Notes: generated by a model from the sequence alone, not told the origin. DNA of 64,000 nt from Tetrapyrgos nigripes (GCA_013368315.1 JAACJM010000011.1:496001-560000); one strand, 5' to 3'. Positions 44,301-55,866 are shown, numbered from the stretch's first letter. Made by a program: numbers and translations.

Positions 44301-47300
44301 TGCCCCGTCTGCCCCGTCTGCCCTGTCTGCCTGGTCTCCCCCGTCGCCCTCATCTGCCTCGTCTGCCCCGTCTGCCCCATCTGCCTCGTCTGCCCTGTCT
44401 GCCCTGTCTGCCTTGTCTGCCTTGTCTGCCTTGTCTGCCTTGTCTGCCTTGTCTGCCTTGTCTGCCTTGTCTGCCTTGTCTGCCTTGTCTGCCTTGTCTG
44501 CCTTGTCTGCCTTGTCTGCCTTGTCTGCCTTGTCTGCCTTGTCTGCCTTGTCTGCTCCGTCTGCCTCGTCTGCCTCGTCTGCTCCGTCTGCCTCGTCTGC
44601 TCCGTCTGCCTCGTCTGCCTCGTCAGCTCCGTCTGCCTCGTCTGCCTCGTCTGCCTCGTCAGCTCCGTCTGCCTCGTCTGCCTCGTCAGCTCCGTCTGCC
44701 TCGTCTGCCTCGTCAGCTCCGTCTGCCTCGTCTGCCTCGTCAGCTCCGTCTGCCTCGTCTGCCTCATCTGCTCCGTTTGCCTCGTCTGCCTCGTCAGCTC
44801 CGTCTGCCTCGTCTGCCTCGTCTGCTCCGTCTGCCTCGTCTGCCTCGTCTGCTCCGTCTGCCTCGTCTGCCTCGTCTGCTCCGTCTGCCTCGTCTGCCTC
44901 GTCTGCTCCGTCTGCCTCGTCTGCCTAGTCTGCTCCGTCTGCCTCGTCTGCCTCGTCTGCTCTGTCTGCCTCGTCTGCCTCGTCTGCTCCGTCTGCCTCG
45001 TCTGCCTCGTCTGCCTCGTCTGCCCTGTCTGCCTCGTCTGTTCTGTCTGCCTCGTCTGCCTCGTCTGCCTCGTTTGCCTCGTCTGCTCCGTCTGCCTCGT
45101 CTCCCCCCTCGCCCTCAGCTGCCTCGTCTGCCCCGTCTGCCCCATCACTCTCTGCCTCATGGGCTCCGTCTGCTCCGTCTGCCTTGTCTGCCCCGTCTGC
45201 CTTGTCTGCCCTGTCTGTGTCTGCCCTGTCTGCCCCATCACTGTCTGCCTCATGGGCTCCGTCTGCTCCATCTGCCTTGTCTGCCCCGTCTGCCTTGTCT
45301 GCCCTGTCTGTGTCTGCCCTGTCTGCCTTGTCTGCCTTGTCTGCCCTGTCTGCCTTGTCTGCTCTGTCTGCTTCGTCTTCTTCATCTGCCTCGTCTGCCC
45401 CCTCTGCCCCGTCTGCCCCGTCTGCCTCGTCTGCCTCATCTGCCCCGTCTGCCTCGTCTCCCCCGTCGCCCTCATCTGCCTTGTCTGCCCCGTCTGCCTC
45501 GTCTGCCCTGTCTGCCCTGTCTGCCTTGTCTGCCTTGTCTGCCTCATCTGCTCCATCTGCCTTGTCTGCCTTGTCTGCCTTGTCTGCTCTGTCTGCCTTG
45601 TCTGCCTTGTCTGCTCTGTCTGCCTTGTCTGCTTCGTCTGCCTTGTCTGCCTTGTCTGCTCCATCTGCCTTGTCTGCCTTGTCTGCTCCATCTGCCTTGT
45701 CTGCCTTGTCTGCTCCGTCTGCTCCGTCTGCTCCGTCTGCTCTGTCTGCCTCATCTGCCTCATCTGCCCCGTCTGCCTCGTCTGCTCCGTCTGCCCCGTC
45801 TGCCCCGTCTGCCTCGTCTCCTCCGTCTGCCTTGTCTGCCCCGTCTGCCTTGTCTGCCTTGTCTGCCTTGTCTGCCTTGTCTGCTCCGTCTGCTCCGTCT
45901 GCTCCGTCTGCCTCGTCTGCCCTGTCTGGCTCGCCTGCTCTGTCTGCCTCGTCTGCCCCGTCTGCCGTCTGCCTCGTCTGCCTCGTCTGCTCCGTCTGCT
46001 CCGTCTGCCTCATCTGCCTCGTCTGCCCCGTCTGCCTCGTCTGCTCCGTCTGCCCCGTCTGCCTTGTCTGCCCCGTCTGCCTTGTCTGCCCCGTCTGCCT
46101 TGTCTGCGTTGTCTGCGTTGTCTGCTCCGTCTGCTCTGTCTGCCTCGTCTGCTCTGTCTGCCCTGTCTGCCTTGTCTGCCCCGTCTGCCTTGTCTGCCCC
46201 GTCTGCCCTGTCTGCCTTGTCTGCCCCGTCTGCCTTGTCTGCTCCGTCTGCCTCATCTGCCTCGTCTGCCCCGTCTGCCTTGTCTGCCTTGTCTGCCTTG
46301 TCTGCTCCGTCTGCTCCGTCTGCCTCGTCTGCTCCGTCTGCTCCGTCTGCCTCGTCTGCCTCGTCTGCCCCGTCTGCCTTGTCTGCCTTGTCTGCCTTGT
46401 CTGCTCCATCTGCTCCGTCTGCCTCGTCTGCTCCGTCTGCTCCGTCTGCCTCGTCTGCCTTGTCTGCCCCGTCTGCCTTGTCTGCCTTGTCTGCCTTGTC
46501 TGCTCCGTCTGCTCCGTCTGCCTTGTCTGCTCCGTCTGCTCCGTCTGCCTTGTCTGCTCCGTCTGCTCCGTCTGCCTCGTCTGCTCCGTCTGCTCCGTCT
46601 GCCTTGTCTGCCCCGTCTGCCTTGTCTGCCCCGTCTGCCTTGTCTGCCCCGTCTGCCTTGTCTGCGTTGTCTGCCTTGTCTGCTCCGTCTGCTCCGTCTG
46701 CCTCGTCTGCTCTGTCTGCTCTGTCTGCCTTGTCTGCCCCGTCTGCCTTGTCTGCCTTGTCTGCCCCGTCTGCCTTGTCTGCTCCGTCTGCCTCATCTGC
46801 CTCGTCTGCCCCGTCTGCCTTGTCTGCCTTGTCTGCCTTGTCTGCTCCGTCTGCTCCATCTGCCTCGTCTGCTCCGTCTGCTCCGTCTGCCTCGTCTGCC
46901 TCGTCTGCCCCGTCTGCCTTGTCTGCCTTGTCTGCCTTGTCTGCTCCGTCTGCTCCATCTGCCTCGTCTGCTCCGTCTGCTCCGTCTGCCTCGTCTGCCT
47001 CGTCTGCCCCGTCTGCCTTGTCTGCCTTGTCTGCCTTGTCTGCTCCGTCTGCTCCGTCTGCCTCGTCTGCTCCGTCTGCTCCGTCTGCCTCGTCTGCCTT
47101 GTCTGCCCCGTCTGCCTTGTCTGCCTTGTCTGCCTTGTCTGCTCCGTCTGCTCCGTCTGCCTTGTCTGCTCCGTCTGCTCCGTCTGCCTCGTCTGCTCCG
47201 TCTGCTCCGTCTGCCTCGTCTGCTCCGTCTGCTCCGTCTGCCTTGTCTGCCCCGTCTGCCTTGTCTGCCTTGTCTGCTCCGTCTGCTCCGTCTGCCTTGT

Positions 47301-47382
47301 CTGCTCTGTCTGCCTTGTCTGCCTCGTCTGCCTCGTCTGCTCCATCTGCCTCGTCTGCCTCGTCTGCCCCGTCTGCCCCGTC
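41340..47382 (+). repeat. 9-bp minisatellite GTCTGC(NNN), about 670 units
   Basis: Continuous 9-bp units beginning GTCTGC. The last three bases are CTT, CTC, CCC, CCT, TCC or TCT, rarely CTG, GTT, ATC or ACC. A homogeneous CTG block occupies about 43159-43375, and pure CTT runs occur near 42510-42590, 43376-43470 and 44410-44550. Higher-order structure is plain: an 11-unit (99-bp) super-repeat around 46270-47100, and a long duplication offset by about 1,949 bp (42,001 region and 43,950 region). None of the six frames of the consensus contains a stop, so repeats of Val-Cys-Leu, Ser-Ala-Xaa, Leu-Pro-Xaa and, on the other strand, Gln-Thr-Arg, Ala-Asp-Xaa and Gly-Arg-Arg run for hundreds of codons. 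I do not call these genes. Confidence 0.95.
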
Positions 47383-47798
47383 GGCAGACGAGGCAGACAA
47401 GGCAGACAAGGCAGACAAGGCAGACGGAGCAGACGGAGCAGACAAGGCAGACAAGGCAGACAGGGCAGATGAGGCAGACGGGGCAGACGGAGCAGACGGG
47501 GCAGACGGAGCAGACGGGGCAGACGGAGCAGACGAGGCAGACGGAGCAGACAAGGCAGACGGAGCAGACAAGGCAGACAAGGCAGACGGGGCAGACAAGG
47601 CAGACGGAGCAGACGGAGCAGACGAGGCAGACGAGGCAGATGGAGCAGACGAGGCAGACGAGGCAGATGGAGCAGACGAGGCAGACGAGGCAGATGGAGC
47701 AGACGAGGCAGACGAGGCAGACGAGGCAGCGGGAGCAGACAAGGCAGACAAGGCAGACAAGGCAGACAAGGCAGACGGGGCAGACAAGGCAGACAAGG
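47383..47798 (-). repeat. Short inverted arm of the minisatellite, about 46 units
   Basis: At about 47382 the array flips from GTCTGCNNN to its complement (GGCAGACGA, GGCAGACAA, AGCAGACGG). The flip has no spacer (CCCCGTC directly followed by GGCAGACG). The arm joins the right TIR at 47799. It is not an exact mirror of either end of the long arm. Confidence 0.95.
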
Positions 47799-49081
47799 CA
47801 GACTGAGCAGACGAAGATGACAAGGCAGACACAGTCCAGCCTGAGCTGTCTATTTATATTTAGTGACATTTAATTGACCTGGTTGAATGAATTCATTGTA
47901 TTACATCCTGTAAATTTTCAGTAAGCCCTTCTGTATTACTTAATTGACATGCACTGCAAATCCATCCAACAAGTCTCTTGTAAGTCCATTGGATATACAT
48001 GATGACTTACAAAATAGTCACTTTTCAGTAAAGTCATTGTAATGTCTTGTGACTTACAAGTGTCTTACTGTGACCAGTCTGTCACACTGTATATTCTCCA
48101 TTTAGCATGCAGGTTTTTTCCAGAGACTTACGAGATAGACTTTTAACACCTGCATCTTGTAATTCCCTTGTAAAACCACAAGTCTTTCTAGGGTATTACT
48201 GTGACTCAGCTGTCCCTCCGTAAATTCTGTGTAAATATGAGCAGTCTTACCCAAGACTTTCAAGTTCTACCCTCTGGTAAGTCCTCTGTAAATTTTACTT
48301 GGTTTACAAATTGTCTTACTGTGACATTATCTCACACTGAAATACCCTGGTATTTCAGTTCTGTTTTACAAGAAGACATACTGTGACAAAAAAGTCACCT
48401 TGTAATTCCACTGTATGCTCTTCAATGCTATACTGTGACAAAGCCTCACACTGAAAGTCCATGGTATGTCCTTGCAGCTTACAATGGTCTTTCAGAATAG
48501 TTCTCATTTTTTGTCTATTTTGTAATACACTTGTAAGTCAAGCCAACTTACATATTGATTGGTTCCCCATAATACTCTTGTAATACTCCAGTAAGGCTGA
48601 GGATTTACCAGTGTTTGTAGCAAATCTTTCTTGTAATTCCTTCATAATACAGCTAGTCTTACAAGTGTATTACTGTGACTTGATTGTCACTTTGTAAATT
48701 TCCTGCAGATTTTGCTTCCTTGTAAGTTCTTTGTAAATCTCTCTTGCCTTACTGTTTGTCATACTGTGATTATCTGTCACACTGAAATACTCTAGTATTT
48801 CTTATGTGTCTTACTACATGACATATTGTGAGAAAAAGTCACTCTGAAATTCCTGTGTAATTCCACAGTATATCCACCAAGGGTATACAGTGACAGCAAG
48901 TCACACTGAAAGTCCATGGTATTTCTTTGTGACTTACAATGGTCATACAAGGTTGTTCTAATTTTTTCTGTCTTTTGTAATACTAATGTATGACAAGGAG
49001 TCTTACATATTGATTGGCTTGGTGTAATACTCTTGTAAAACCTCAGTAAAGCAGAGGATTTACAAGTGTTTGCACCCAGTG
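47799..49081 (-). repeat. Right terminal inverted repeat
   Basis: Reverse complement of 40058-41339 at over 99% identity, including the nine palindromes (mirrored at about 48063-48908) and the TATAAATA box. It ends CACCCAGTG, followed by the GAA duplication. Confidence 0.95.
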
Positions 49082-49683
49082 GAATGTTGACAATGATCAA
49101 GGTACACATCTCTCTGTAATTGCTCGACTGTCTGTGCATACTAATCTCAAAGTATTCTGTAGCACCTATTATCTAGTCCATATATGTTCCACTCTGTGTT
49201 CTGTATTTCTGTGTCTTCATTTACAAAAGTTACTTCCAAATATCTGTACCATTTTGATAAGTATGGGGCCTCGTAACTTGCCATGCAAAGTGATGGCCTT
49301 TTACCCCAGTTAGATAGTGCTCCCCTATATGCTTTAAAGCATCTCCACACCCATTAGGAAGTACTGTGCCACTACAGTCAATATTGCAACTTCTAGAGTA
49401 ATCATGTGCTCTCTGTCAAGAGTATGGTCTCTGACAGTGTGAAATTGATTGAGAAGCACTGATGAAGAAGTTAATATAGGACTCCATTATGTGCACATAC
49501 CGACGAACGGTTTTCTACTGGCATATAGTTGATTAATGCCTTGTCTGGGGTGTTTGCTTAGAAAGGAGAAGGAATTATTGCAATCATCCTATACACTGTG
49601 GTTGTATTAGACCCTTTGATGTTCCTTGGTACTTGTGACCTATTGAATGCACATCTTTACTGATTGATGCTTCATAAATCAAC
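49082..49683. other. Spacer before the copia element; contains a dispersed repeat end
   Basis: GGGGCCTCGTAACTTGCCAT continuing GCAAAGTGATGGCC and TTTTACCCCAGTT at 49263-49312 is a third copy of the repeat end seen at 21274 and 36578. No LTR of the following copia element could be delimited here. Confidence 0.45.
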
Positions 49684-50554
49684 ATGTCTTCCAACAATGC
49701 TAACAACAACTCTCACAGCATCTTCAATGTTCCCATGCTCAATACCACCAATTATGAGCAATGGAACTATGCTATCACCCACCTCCTTGAAGCCAAAGGG
49801 CTTAGCAGGATTGCTCAGGGTACCCAGAAGCATTATGTGAACACTAGTCCCACCGAAACAGGTAATGCATGTTCTTATCCTGAAGGTTTTGTACAGATTT
49901 CTGATGAAGCTTTTAATGATTTAACTGAATCTGAACAATTGTCTTATAACCATACCATTGCAACCTTTAATGCTCAATGGAATCAACATCAAATTTTGGT
50001 TAAAAAATGCGATCAGGAACTAGTTGAAACTTATAAGCTTCAAAGCACTTGGGATGATAAAGATGAACAGGGTTTGGGTTATATTTCTTCCAAATGATGT
50101 GGGTTTGGAGATGAGAGAGTTCACTCAAGAAGAAATAGATGAAAACTGTTGTGCCAAAGCAAAAGGAGATTATACCTCGAATATGATTTGGAATAAGATA
50201 GACAAGAAGTATAGTTCTCCTGGGCCAATGCCATGGTTCTTAGACTTCAAAGAATTCATGTCTTGGATGCTTGATGAGAAGAAAGATCCTGCAAACCAAA
50301 TTGCAACCCTGGGAGCAGTTCTCACACATCTTAAAGTGTATGGATTTACAGCTGATGACAAGTTCTGGTCTCTTTTCTTGATGGATCACATTCCGCAATC
50401 CTGGGGAAATTATGCCCAGTTCACACTTGCCACTATTGAACCAAAGAACCTGACTATGGCACATGTGGAAGGACTTATTCTCATTGAGTATAAACGATGG
50501 ACTGGTCAATCTTCGGAATCATCTCTTCTTACCTGCATTACTGGAGATAGATGA
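49684..50554 (+). pseudogene. Ty1/copia gag (frameshifted)
   Basis: The first frame starts MSSNNANNNSHSIFNVPMLN then TTNYEQWNYAITHLLEAKGL, the usual N-terminus of a copia gag polyprotein. It shifts at about 50085 into DVGLEMREFTQEEIDENCCA, followed by KYSSPGPMPWFLDFKEFMSW and FTADDKFWSLFLMDHIPQSW, ending at 50554. A zinc knuckle is not visible; Lys-rich frames follow up to 50790. Gag would package the element RNA, but this copy cannot make a full product. Confidence 0.75.
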
Positions 50555-50790
50555 AAGTTTGATTCTGCACCCAATTGGAACACCCAGAAGGCTGAATCTT
50601 CTAAACAGAAGAACCAAAACAAGGGTAAGGGTAAACAACCCAAACCTAAGGAACCTTCTAATAATGTTACAACAGGTGATGTGAATCAAGGGGAGATAAG
50701 AAGAAGAAAACTCGTCACAGTAAGAAGAAGGGTTCCAAAAAAGGTGCTGCTAATTTAGCTGGTTCAGATTCTGATGATGATGCTCCTTTA

Positions 50791-52988
50791 ATGGTGACCG
50801 CTTTTATGGCAAATCCTTTCATAAATGCTACATTAGATCCAATTGAAATCAGTGACACTGATTATCTACTGGAGACATGTGAGCAATCTATTTATGAACT
50901 TCTTCCTTATCATAACTTTCTGATTGTTCAATCAGATTGCTTCATTGATGAGAAAAAGGCCTCCTTCCTTGATTGAGAGAGCTTACTGGCCTACTCCTGC
51001 TCAATCTGTTATGCGCACAAATGGTGTTACAATTGACACTCAATTTCATGATACATCATTATATCCCAATTTTATTTGCAATCTACCTTTTCATCATACC
51101 AAAGAATCATCATCATCTTCAAGTAGAAAGCGAAAGGCTGTTCAAGGTTTGTCTTCCACTGAGTCATCAGATTCTACATCTTCAGATCATAGCGAAGAAA
51201 GTTCCTTTAAATATATTCCTCTGAGTGTTGCGTTCAGAATGTGGCAAGACAGAATGTCTCACATGTTCACAGATCCAATCCTCGAGAATATAAAAAGAGA
51301 ACCTGATGAGTCTGGATATACTTCAAAGAAACCTCACTACAATGCTCCTTTAGAAGAAGAAGCTGGTCCCTCATCTCTGGCAGATGCTATCAACATCTCC
51401 ATTTCATCTGGATATCTTGTCAATGATGATGGTGTTAGTCTTGGTTCAGAATCAGATGTGGAAATCTATATTGATGGTGACAAAACTATGGCTTTCTGGC
51501 AAGTATTTCACACTTCTAATAAAAATAGTGCACTCATACAATTGCCTCAGATCTTAATGTCGTTGGACTATTGTGAATCTCATACAGCCCTAGTGGCTAT
51601 AGACAATTGTACTATGAATACAAATGATGGGCCAGTATTTATTCATGAACAAAGTTTTGTTACTCGTGCACATTGCTCAATGTGTGAAAAGTATCCTTTG
51701 AATAGTATTTGTAAGAGTAAGATCACTGATGAAATAACCTATTGGGTTTTGGATTCAGGTGCATCGACTCACATTACAAACAATTTGATGGATTTTGCTC
51801 ATTACCATAAGTTACCTAATCTGATTCCACTTCCTATTGCTGACAAAAGATCTGAAACTTACCTTGAAAGTGTTGGAACTGTTCTTATTGAACACATCAA
51901 TGAAGAAGGAGTCAAACATACTATAAAACTATACCCAGTGTTTTATCAACCAACTTGCACACATTGTTTGTTGTCTCGAGGATGTATTCTTCGTGAAGGA
52001 TACTATGAAATCTCACAAGATGGCAAGTCTGAGTTTTGGAAAGAAGTAGATCAAAGTCTTCTGATGACATTATTACCAATGCATTGGAAAGACAATTTGC
52101 ATTGGCTCAAATCGAAGATAATCATTCCTGAGTCTGCAAATCTATCATCTACTCTTACTGATTATGACATTGTGCATAACCACTATGGACATGCTGGAAA
52201 GGCAGTGGAGAGAGTCATATCATTGAGAATACTAAAGGCTTAAAACCATTTAAAGTACCTAAACATAGTGTATGTCAAGGCTGTGCCTTAGGCAAGACTC
52301 CTTCAAAATCTTATCCTTTATCAGAAAAATGAGCTTCTGAAGTATTAGAACTTGTGCATACAAGTATTAGTTCTTTCCCTGTTACCTTCCTATTAGTTAG
52401 GAAATCTGATGTCTTTAAGTATTTCAAGATGTATGTTGCCTGGGCAGAACAGTCTACTGGCAAAAAACTAAAGACTTTACAATCAGATTTGGGAACAGAA
52501 TTCATGAACAAAAATTTTGACAACTTTCTTGCTGAAGAAGGAATTAGAAGACAAAAGTCAGTTCCATACATACATGAACAGAATGGTCGTGCTGAGAGAA
52601 TAACTAGAACACTCAACGAGAAGTCAGAATCCATGCGCCATCATGCAAATGGACTTCCTTCTTGGTGGGAATTTTCTCTTGCCACAGCTACTTTTGTAGC
52701 ATGTCGCACACTAATAAAACAACTCAATTGGAAGACTCCTTTTGAATTGTGGTACAAAAAGAAACCAGATGTATCATATTTCCATTCTTGGGGATGCACT
52801 GCATATGTATTTTTTCCAGAAAAGAAAAGAGTAAACAAACTCTCCCCAAAATCGGAATTAATGATCTTTGTTGGTTATGAAAAAGGTTCTAAAGCCTGGT
52901 TATTGATGAGACGTGACAATTCACTCTTTGTTAGTCCACAAGCACTCTTCATAGAGAAATGGTTTCCACAAGTCTTATCATCTGAAAC
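50791..52988 (+). pseudogene. Ty1/copia pol part 1: protease and integrase (decayed, cut by gypsy insertion)
   Basis: Protease: YWVLDSGASTHITNNLMDF (about 51751). Integrase zinc region: HNHYGHAGKAVERV (about 52170) then, after a frameshift, CQGCALGKTPSKSYP (about 52271). Integrase core: the first aspartate region is missing (a stop at 52330 and a deletion before SDVFKYFKMYVAW). LQSDLGTEFMN (second Asp) and PYIHEQNGRAERITRTLNEK (Glu region) remain. Next come ATFVACRTLIKQLNWKTPFE and WGCTAYVFFPEKKRVNKLSP. Coding homology is cut at 52988 by the Ty3/gypsy 5' LTR and resumes at 59870. Confidence 0.8.
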
Positions 52989-53597
52989 TGTAAGATCTAT
53001 GCCTCCATACATCTTTCCGACTGTATCCGATTGTTTTCCGAACTTCTCTTTCTTTTATTTCGAACTTTACTTCCTTCCATCCTGAACACTTTCCGATCAT
53101 TCATTTCCGATTTCATATCCGAGCTCCACTATTAATCTCCACAAAAAGATCCTATCTGGGAACCCATGATTCATTTCAGATAACTACCAGATAGCTTGTA
53201 TCTAATCTCCAAACTTACTCCACTTCATCTCCAATCCGTTCCACTTTGTTTCCACTTTCCATCCATCTCCAATAGCACCATGTGCTTTTCCTTTATTTCC
53301 GAACCATCCCTATCTTACTCCTCTTCATTCCAATAGTTTTCGAAGTAGTACTTAAGCTAGCAACTTTGTAGTAGATAGCTTAAGTCTAAAATCAAATTAG
53401 CTGGTTTCCTAACTTCATCCGACTTCAGACAACATGGTACCATCCTAACGGATTCCATTCCGTGTCTTCCTTATACTTTGATCTCAGAGACTACCAGTTC
53501 CACCCAGATTCGTCTTTATCTTTTCCCAAAACCCCCAATAAGACTTCCGCTCAGGTCTGACATGTTTCCTAACACTAGGATCCGCCCGGACTTAACA
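52989..53597 (+). repeat. 5' LTR of the gypsy element
   Basis: 609 bp, TGTAAGATCTATGCC to GGACTTAACA. The following bases (GTATTTTAGACTTC) do not show a standard tRNA primer site that I can name. Confidence 0.9.
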
Positions 53598-53615
53598 GTA
53601 TTTTAGACTTCTCTC

Positions 53616-55113
53616 TTGTTGTCTCAACCACGAACTCCTTCCCTGACACCGAACCTTACGGTTCCGGTAACTCCATTCAAAAACGCTTATTATTCCAACC
53701 TCTTCCGTAACGTTCAAATTCGCCAATACAGACGCTCCGACAGCATTTTTGCACACCCGAGCCCAATCAAACCCCGCACGAGTCCGTTTAAGGAATTCCT
53801 CGATAGCTGGGACAGCCCAGAGCCAGGAGACTCTGCAACCCTTACACAAACCCAAAGCTGTTCATACGTCCAACATCAAACTCAAGGATCCTCTCGAGCA
53901 GGACCCTCGCGTACTCCCACCAATCCTGATGACGGCCGTGGTCCTCCACCGGGCCAACAGTATGATCAGGGAAATGACAGGGATGACAATGAACAACACC
54001 AGGGTGGTGGAGGAGGCGGATCTGACCAGATGATGGGCCTTCAGGAGGAGAAGATGGTTCCGACGATTCCAATTCTGACGATGATGAAAGGAGGCAGTTG
54101 ATTACCGCCCTCCAAAGTTTCAACGAGATTGTCGAAAAGGTTACACCTGGTCACAGTGAAAAAATGGAAGTGAAGAAACCCGACGTTTTTGATGGACCAG
54201 ATCTGAAGAAGCTCCGTCCGTTCCTGATCCAGATCCAAATTAATCTCCAGAACTGTCCCAAGGCATACGCGACTGATGCCGCAAAAATCAGTTTCACTCT
54301 TTCCTATCTCTCTGGCACCGTGCTCAAATTCTTTGAGCCAGAAATCCTCAACCCGGATCCTGAGGAACCTGCTCTGTGGACCCTTGACTTTGGTATTTTC
54401 GTCAAGGAGCTGAAGGACAACTTCAGGGTTTTCGATGAGGTCAGGGATGCTGAGGACCAATTGGAGGCCCTATTCATGAAGGATTCCAATCAGGTCACGA
54501 AATACTGCGTCAAGTTCCAACAACTTGCTTTGCAGGTCGCTTGGGATGAGAATTCCTTGCGACACTTCTTCCAAAAGGGTTTGGCTCCGTGAATCAAGGA
54601 TGCTCTTGTCCTAGTCTACGAGGAACAGAACCTTCCCCGTCTCAAATCCCAGGTTCTCCGAATCGATTCCCGTTACTGGCATTGCCAAACTGAGAAGAAA
54701 CAGGAAGAAGCGAGCGGGGGAAAAAGGAATTCCAGGGGGAAAGGCTCGGGAGGTAATAGTTCTGGTTCCGGTTCTGGAAAGTCCTCAAACTCCGGTAAAG
54801 GTGGGAAATCTGGAAATTCCTCCAATTCCGACTACAATCCCAACTCTAACTCATCCTCGTCATCTTTGTTCCCTTCCGGCCAGAAGAAACCCTGGGCCAA
54901 CAAGCTCAGGAAAGACGGAAAGCTATCCCAGGACAAAAGGAACTGCCACAAACAGAGCAATCTCTGTATGTTCTGTGGCGGGAAGCATTTGACGGATGAC
55001 TGTAACAAGTGGAAGGCAGTGAACAAGGCTCGTGGCCGAGCTGCAAACACAGAAAGCACCTCCTCTGGTAGTACTTCCGTAACTGGCACTGCTTCCACAC
55101 AGTCCCCAAAATA
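53616..55113 (+). pseudogene. Ty3/gypsy gag with CCHC zinc knuckle
   Basis: The frame from 53616 gives MLSQPRTPSLTPNLTVPVTP. It shifts near 54085 into RRQLITALQSFNEIVEKVTP and the retrotransposon gag core (KKLRPFLIQIQINLQNCPKA, YLSGTVLKFFEPEI, FVKELKDNFRVFDEVRDAED). TGA at 54590 replaces a likely CGA. The same frame then continues through a Gly/Ser-rich linker to the zinc knuckle CMFCGGKHLTDDC (about 54967) and ends at TAG 55111. The capsid and nucleocapsid functions are known for the family. Confidence 0.85.
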
Positions 55114-55185
55114 GTCAGCGACTCTGATGCCTCGGCACAAGGTCAGAGTTGCGTTGACCGGGATCGTGCCAATCAGGAGGTTACT

Positions 55186-55467
55186 CTCAATGCTGCCGCT
55201 CTTTCCATTAAATCCTTAGTCCTTCCACTTTCTATTCCTTCATATACTAAACCCGAACTTTCCATTTCTTTTCCATCGCTTTTGGATTCTGGGTCTTCAG
55301 ATTGTTTTATTGACTCTACGTACGTTTCCAAACATTCCCTACCTACCTTCTCCATTCCTCCCGTTCGTCTACGCTTACTTGATGGTTCCATACCCTGCAC
55401 CCTGAATAAAGTATGCTGTTTTTCCGTTTACTTTCTGAAGGGGGAACAAATTCCTCTTGACTTTTAG
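55186..55467 (+). pseudogene. Ty3/gypsy aspartic protease
   Basis: LLDSGSSDCFIDSTYV (about 55279) is the DSG active-site motif of retrotransposon proteases. It is preceded by SLVLPLSIPSYTKPELSISF. The frame meets TAG at 55465, where LDF-VTNLDSTCKG would continue (CAG to TAG fits). Confidence 0.8.
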
Positions 55468-55866
55468 GTCACTAATCTCGACTCAACTTGTAAGGGAGTC
55501 CTCGGATATAGTTTCCTTTCCCTCTACAACCCGTCGGTTGACTGGGTAAAAGGAAACATTGATTTCCGTGACCCCGAACCAGTTGCTGTCACCCCGAGCT
55601 CTGAACCCTGTGTGTCGCCCTCTGAGGCTGACCCGGTTCTCTGGTTTCCACACCACTTCTGGCTGCAACGCCACCCATTCGTTCTAAATCATCATGGCCA
55701 TACGAACCCATCTATTCCTATCCCTCTGTCTTGCAAATGGCGTCTTCCGTTGATGACACCCGCATTAGTATCATCAGAGCAGCAGCTTTCCTTTGCTATT
55801 GCAAACAGGATCAGCTTGAACCAACGGCGCTCCAGTTAACCCCGGATGCTGGTTTGACAAAGGACT

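Larger units (their letters stand above)
40058..49081. mobile_element. 9.0-kb CACTG-ended transposon with 1.28-kb TIRs around a giant 9-bp minisatellite
   Basis: The left end CACTGGGTGCAAACACTTGT is exactly inverted at the right end. GAA lies directly outside both ends (40055-40057 and 49082-49084). CACTR termini with a 3-bp duplication are characteristic of the CACTA (EnSpm/CMC) superfamily, which also has repeat-rich subterminal regions. The TIRs are about 1,282 bp and differ at only about five positions that I could find (for example a one-base gap near 40265 and substitutions near 40737, 40934, 40994 and 41023), so insertion is recent. Between them lie about 6.5 kb of GTCTGCNNN repeats. 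No transposase is present, so it must be mobilised in trans. I infer a non-autonomous CACTA-like element that has captured or grown a satellite. Confidence 0.8.

Noticed and set aside
41340..47798. CRISPR-like array
   Set aside because: Units are 9 bp without spacers, and the sequence is a eukaryotic minisatellite.
41269..47873. Open frames of 516 to 2,166 codons on both strands
   Set aside because: They follow automatically from a 9-bp repeat without stop words in any frame. Composition is pure repeat, and the frames run through the orientation switch. Not called as genes.
40752..48386. 61-codon frame repeated in both TIRs (40752-40937 minus, 48201-48386 plus)
   Set aside because: It is the same sequence mirrored by the TIR. 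It spans the palindromes and has no protein character beyond that.
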